Origin: CAZYFH01 sp965197395
Lineage (GTDB): Bacteria; Acidobacteriota; Vicinamibacteria; Vicinamibacterales; UBA8438
Direction: 5' to 3'
NCBI GenBank assembly: GCA_965197395.1
Contig: OZ240205.1
Span: 620,001 to 684,000, forward strand
DNA: 64,000 nt
Shown piece by piece: positions 60,373-64,000 of this stretch. Made by a program: the position numbers and the translations under genes. The notes under the pieces were generated by a model. The model was not told the origin of the DNA, did no database searches, and worked only from the letters and a program-made list of their open reading frames with translations. How positions within the stretch are numbered: the stretch's first letter is position 1; each line of letters opens with the position of its first letter.

Positions 60373-61458
60373 GTGCAGGAAGACGCGCTTAGGAGCTTCC
60401 GATGGTGGATCCCCCCGCAGGGATTCATATGGGCAAAGAAGACCACTCCCAAATTGTCCCCTGGCGATGGGGACAGGAACCTGACCTGGGAGGTCCAGCC
60501 GTTAGACCCGGTACCGAAGGGGCTTGCACAAGACGACGACCTGCTGCTGATACCCTCAGGCCCGCCTCCATCCAAGAACTGGACGGAGTACTTTCCCCTG
60601 GCTGAGTACCCAGGGATGTTCCGGGCAACCCTTGACGTTAGCCTGACCGAGGCAGCAATCCGAGGCTTTGCGAACCGCTTCGGGCTTCCAACAATCGGTG
60701 AAGAATCCGTTGTCCCACCATGGGAGCATCCACGCCTCCGAGCGATCGAGGAAGCGGAGCAGGCTGGAGCGTTGGTCTACGGGGAATCGCTGGCGACGCT
60801 CAAAGAGACGTTTCGCGAGTTTCACTCAGCCGTGCGCCTTTGGGACCGGTTGGTAGAAGCGCGTGAGTCCGAGAGTCCGGAGCTACGACGTCAGCTACAA
60901 GAACAGTTCGATTGGAATCCGCAACGCGCGATCTTCCCGCGTGACACCGACCTTCCCAGTCGGTCTTGGATCGAACTCACTCCTGCAGGTCTCTCCGCCG
61001 TGGGACGGGTGGGCCCCGATAGCGCGCTTGAGCTGAGCGAGGCCTTCCTCAGGCGAATCGTCATTCGGAACCTTGAGAACATTCCACGCCGGGCCGCTTC
61101 GATGCCGGAGCGTTCAGACGCTTATCAGATCATCGGAGACGAGGTGGTCGCCATGCCCTCCAGCTTGCGTACCGCTCTCTGGCACCAGTTCGCCAATGCC
61201 TTCCTGCAGGACAAGAAGTATCTCCGCTGCGCGAACGGTGCCTGCAAGCGTGAATGGTTTGAAGTCCGCAGCGCCCACGGGGCCGTCTTCTGCTCGGACG
61301 CATGCCGTCACAAGGATTATCGCGACCGCAAGAATCAAGCTCGGCAACTTGTCGCGCGCGGTACGTCGATCGCCGACATCGCCAAGACACTGCGCAGCGA
61401 CACGGAAACCGTGCGGGGCTGGATTCGCCAGAAACCCCGTAGGGCGAAAGGGGGATAA
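60373..61458 (+). CDS. Zinc-finger / HTH protein of unknown function
   Basis: About 361 residues if started at GTG 60373, with AGAGGG about eight bases upstream; the frame is open further upstream. Most of the protein is not recognised. Near the C-terminus a four-cysteine cluster (RCANGACKREWFEV, then FCSDACRHKDYRDRK) resembles CGNR-type zinc fingers. A resolvase-like helix-turn-helix (GTSIADIAKTLRSDTETVRGW) follows. It lies six bases upstream of the integrase and is probably its regulator or partner. Confidence 0.7.
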   Translation: MQEDALRSFRWWIPPQGFIWAKKTTPKLSPGDGDRNLTWEVQPLDPVPKGLAQDDDLLLIPSGPPPSKNWTEYFPLAEYPGMFRATLDVSLTEAAIRGFANRFGLPTIGEESVVPPWEHPRLRAIEEAEQAGALVYGESLATLKETFREFHSAVRLWDRLVEARESESPELRRQLQEQFDWNPQRAIFPRDTDLPSRSWIELTPAGLSAVGRVGPDSALELSEAFLRRIVIRNLENIPRRAASMPERSDAYQIIGDEVVAMPSSLRTALWHQFANAFLQDKKYLRCANGACKREWFEVRSAHGAVFCSDACRHKDYRDRKNQARQLVARGTSIADIAKTLRSDTETVRGWIRQKPRRAKGG

Positions 61459-61464
61459 AGCGCC

Positions 61465-62601
61465 ATGCTCTATCGCAGGCACCGCACCTGGTGGTTCAAG
61501 TTTCGTTTCGCTGGACGCGTCTACCGAGAATCAACGAGAACCGCATCAAAATCCCTCGCGCGCGACATAGAGCGGGTGAGACGGCGCGAGGTCGAGGCGG
61601 CCTACAGCCGCGTGCCGAAGCGCCGCGCGCCGCGCACCATCGAGGTCGAAGCCCGCGAATGGCTCACCCTGAAACAGTCCACGCTCGCAGCCAGCAGCTT
61701 CGGGATTCTTGAGAGCTGTCTGCGCCTACACGTGTTGCCGAAGCTTCGTGGGCGACTTTTGCTGGACATCGACGCCTACGCGATTGCCCGGTATCAGCGC
61801 CAACGTCTCATGGAGAAGGCAGCGCCCAAGTCGATCAACCTCGAAGTCGGCACCCTACGCGGGCTACTGCGGCATCAGGAGCTGTGGACGGAAGGTTTGC
61901 GCAGGGATGTCCGCGCTTTGAAGGTCCTGGACGATCGCGGCGTAGCCCTCACCGTGGACGAGGAACGCCGCCTAACGGAAGCCTGCCACATGAGTCGGTC
62001 CCGGTCGCTCCTCCCAGCCTTCGTGCTGGCTCTCCAGACGGGGCTGAGATACTCCGAGCTCCGCCTGCTCAAATGGTCCCGGGTCGATTTCTTGAACGCG
62101 CAACTGACAGTCGGCCAGTCCAAGACGGCAGCTGGAACACGTCGTGTCGTGCCGCTCAATGACCGTGCCCTCGCGGAACTGAAGCGATGGGCGACGCAGT
62201 TCTCCGACCGAAGCCAGGATCACTACGTCTTCCCAACGGAGCGGGTCGGGCAAGGTGGCGGCTATGCCGTTAATCCGAACCGACCGATCGGCAGTTGGAA
62301 GAGTGCTTGGAGCAGGGCGAAGCGTGTCGCACGGGTCCAAGCCCGGTTCCACGATATTCGGCACACGGCCTGCACGCGGATGCTGGAGGGCGGCGTGCCG
62401 CTGTCCGTTGTTGCAACCATCCTGGGGTGGTCGCCCGCGACCACGGCGCTCATGGCCAAGCGGTACGGCCACATCGGTGACGCCGCGCGGAGGTCAGCGG
62501 TGGCTGTTCTGGGCAAATCCGGCGTCGAACGAGAGAAGACGGGGCACAGAATTGGGCACAATCCTCCGAGCATCGATAAGACTGGCCCTGTAAGTCGTTG
62601 A
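61465..62601 (+). CDS. Tyrosine recombinase (integrase) of the tRNA-Arg island
   Basis: 378 residues. The N-terminal arm domain (MLYRRHRTWWFKFRFAGRVY), SAM-like core-binding domain and catalytic domain are complete: Arg in ALQTGLRYSELRLLKW, Lys-strand in VGQSKTAAGTRRVV, HxxR in FHDIRHTACTRML and the late GW/Tyr region SPATTALMAKRYGHI. It ends six bases from the 3' end of tRNA-Arg. It probably integrated the element at that tRNA; no second attachment copy was found in the window. GGGGG precedes the ATG. Confidence 0.93.
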   Translation: MLYRRHRTWWFKFRFAGRVYRESTRTASKSLARDIERVRRREVEAAYSRVPKRRAPRTIEVEAREWLTLKQSTLAASSFGILESCLRLHVLPKLRGRLLLDIDAYAIARYQRQRLMEKAAPKSINLEVGTLRGLLRHQELWTEGLRRDVRALKVLDDRGVALTVDEERRLTEACHMSRSRSLLPAFVLALQTGLRYSELRLLKWSRVDFLNAQLTVGQSKTAAGTRRVVPLNDRALAELKRWATQFSDRSQDHYVFPTERVGQGGGYAVNPNRPIGSWKSAWSRAKRVARVQARFHDIRHTACTRMLEGGVPLSVVATILGWSPATTALMAKRYGHIGDAARRSAVAVLGKSGVEREKTGHRIGHNPPSIDKTGPVSR

Positions 62602-62607
62602 AGAGAA

Positions 62608-62684
62608 TGGCGCGCCCTGCAGGATTCGAACCTGCGGCCTCCTGGTTCGTAGCCAGACGCTCTATCCAGCTGAGCTAAGGGCGC
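62608..62684 (-). tRNA. tRNA-Arg (ACG)
   Basis: On the minus strand the acceptor stem is GCGCCCT/AGGGCGC, the D arm GCTCAGCTGGATAGAGC, the anticodon stem-loop TCTGG-CTACGAA-CCAGG (anticodon ACG) and the T arm GCAGG-TTCGAAT-CCTGC. Discriminator G is at 62611 and CCA is encoded at 62608-62610. The 3' end faces the integrase gene and is the likely attachment site of the right-hand element. Confidence 0.96.
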
Positions 62685-62754
62685 GTGATGGGCGAGCAGT
62701 CGAGCGGCGATTATATCGCACGACCGCGAGCGCGCCGCGGGGTCGTGCGCGCGA

Positions 62755-64000
62755 CTACCGCGTGCGGCCACGTGTCAGGCCATAGCCGACTGGCAACGCA
62801 TCGCCCATCGAGACGGGCAGGCGGCCGCCGATGGGGATCTCCCCCGCGAGCGCCCTGACCGCCGATTCCTCGGCCAGGTCGCGATAGTCGTAGGTGAGGA
62901 GCATCGCGGGCAAGTCGGGGAGAAACGTCGCCGCGTACGGGTTCCCGAAGAACGTCGTCACGAACGGCTGCCGTGAGCCTTCGGCATCGTGAGCAAGTGT
63001 CTGCAGGAGATGTGTCAGTGCGTCGGCCAGATCCATGCGGCCGCTGAACGCCGCGGTCCGTACGAAGACGCCGGCGACGATCGCGTCGTAGCGACCGGCG
63101 GTCTCGCGGACCAGCTCGATCTCAGACCGGGACGAACGGTCCGACAGCTCGACGGCGGTGACGTTCGGCCACCGTGCTTCGAGCTCCGGAATCACCCGCC
63201 GGCTCGGGGCGCCGAGGCCCCACCCGGAGGGATAGTCGAGCACCGACAGATACAGGATGGACCCGGACCGAGGGATCCGCAGCGGCACCTGGTGGTGCGC
63301 ATCCTTGATAAGCGTGATCGATCGCTCGCTCACCTCGCGCGCGACCGCCCTGTGCGCGCGGCCGCCGACGACGAGGGGGAGCGTGTCGAGGCTGACCCTG
63401 CTCGACCGATGGAGGCCGAGCCGCGCCTTCGCGGCGAGGATGCGTCGCACCGAGTCGTCGAGCTGCGGCTCGCGCACCGTGCCGTTCGCGACCGCCGCCT
63501 TGATGCCGTCGAACGCCGCTGCATCATCAGGCGAGTGCAGCACGACATCGTGCCCCGCCGCCACGGCTCGCGCTGCGGCCTCGCCGGCCGGCATCAGCTC
63601 GCTCACCGCGCGCATCCGCATCGAGTCGGTGAACACGAGGCCGTCGAAACCGAGCTCCTCACGCAAGAGCGACGTCACGATACGGCGGCTGAACGTGGTG
63701 GGCCGCCCGGGAGCCGGCTCGAGTGCCGGGAGCTCGATGTGCGCCGTCATGACGGCGTCCGCACCCGCGCCGATACTCGCCCGGAACGGCGCAAGCTCGA
63801 TCCGATCGAGGCGCGCCCGGGGATGCCTGATGATCGGCAGGCCGAGATGCGAGTCGACATCGGTGTCGCCATGGCCGGGAAAGTGCTTCACCGTGGCGAG
63901 CATCCCGCCGGCCTTGAGCCCCTCGACATACGCCGTGGCGAGTGCGCTCACGCGAGCGGGATCCTCGCCAAACGAGCGGGTGTTGATCACGGGGTTGCGC
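62755..64000 (-). CDS. Glycoside hydrolase family 3, NagZ-like beta-N-acetylhexosaminidase (5' end outside window)
   Basis: About 415 residues are visible. The family motif NPVINTRSFGEDP sits at the window edge, followed by ATVKHFPGHGDTDVDSH (the NagZ His-Asp loop) and the nucleophile Asp in LVFTDSMRMRAV. The C-terminal GH3_C-like domain (TTFFGNPYAATFLPDLPA) makes this the longer two-domain form. It removes N-acetylglucosamine from peptidoglycan fragments or glycans. The start lies upstream of the window; the stop is at 62755, about 70 bases from the tRNA-Arg 5' end. Confidence 0.9.
   Translation of the reverse strand, partial: RNPVINTRSFGEDPARVSALATAYVEGLKAGGMLATVKHFPGHGDTDVDSHLGLPIIRHPRARLDRIELAPFRASIGAGADAVMTAHIELPALEPAPGRPTTFSRRIVTSLLREELGFDGLVFTDSMRMRAVSELMPAGEAAARAVAAGHDVVLHSPDDAAAFDGIKAAVANGTVREPQLDDSVRRILAAKARLGLHRSSRVSLDTLPLVVGGRAHRAVAREVSERSITLIKDAHHQVPLRIPRSGSILYLSVLDYPSGWGLGAPSRRVIPELEARWPNVTAVELSDRSSRSEIELVRETAGRYDAIVAGVFVRTAAFSGRMDLADALTHLLQTLAHDAEGSRQPFVTTFFGNPYAATFLPDLPAMLLTYDYRDLAEESAVRALAGEIPIGGRLPVSMGDALPVGYGLTRGRTR

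Noticed and set aside
38384..62684. CRISPR array
   Set aside because: The repeats in the region are long MITE/IS copies with target duplications or the IS21 terminal repeats (53777-53885), which lack regular unique spacers; no cas gene is present.

Overview
The window is high-GC bacterial chromosome. The content points to Acidobacteriota, probably a Vicinamibacteria-like lineage: a long MoxR/DUF58/BatA/DUF4159 run, CarD, Rex, TPR peptidase-MA-like proteins and a LytS/LytTR pair. This placement is inference from gene content only; no rRNA is present.

1-38.2 kb is ordinary chromosome. It starts with the 3' end of citrate synthase, which is convergent with a minus-strand run of 13 genes (about 19.8 down to 0.6 kb): ketoacyl synthase, FAD reductase, ICMT-like methyltransferase, TPR metalloprotease, DUF4159, MoxR ATPase, DUF58, BatA/VWA, DUF4175-like, VWA/GATase-like, a caspase-fold protein without a catalytic cysteine, zinc ribbon, and an FHA-GAF-PP2C phosphatase split by a frameshift. 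Next come an NnrU/ICMT-like protein, a GT-B glycosyltransferase, homocysteine and lipid methyltransferases, LytS/LytTR plus signal peptidase I, acyl-CoA synthetase, moaC, rex, PlsC, CarD, a serine hydrolase with an internal deletion, and an FHA-trypsin protease. An ISL3-family IS with an 8-bp target duplication sits in the last codons of rex, upstream of moaC.

38.4-62.7 kb is accessory DNA lying between tRNA-Leu(CAA) and tRNA-Arg(ACG). Each tRNA 3' end is next to its own tyrosine integrase gene; the left integrase is frameshifted. The core (40.1-56.5 kb) is the wreck of one minus-strand operon: a truncated upstream gene, a small DUF7680-like gene, a DUF1156-type adenine DNA methylase and a PLD-SNF2 helicase. 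This gene set matches a candidate anti-phage system. Eight insertions break it: an IS3, an IS1182-like IS, an IS21, an ISL3-family IS, three members of one MITE family (two of 327 bp, one of 367 bp) and two copies of a 474-bp MITE (nine elements when the truncating ISL3 copy at 56.5 kb is counted). Every internal insertion has a clean target-site duplication. Removing the insertions on paper gives an open helicase of 1242 aa and an open small protein of 146 aa, and leaves the methylase one base out of frame.

The two MITE families carry the terminal inverted repeats of the two ISL3-family elements in the window, so the probable mobilising transposases are present. The second copy of the rex-type IS (56.5-57.9 kb) has no target duplication. 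It joins the defence operon to a different element's replication module (primase-polymerase plus DUF3631 protein, HTH regulator, zinc-finger protein, integrase), so it probably marks a deletion or fusion. Beyond tRNA-Arg the chromosome resumes with a GH3 (NagZ-like) gene that runs off the window.
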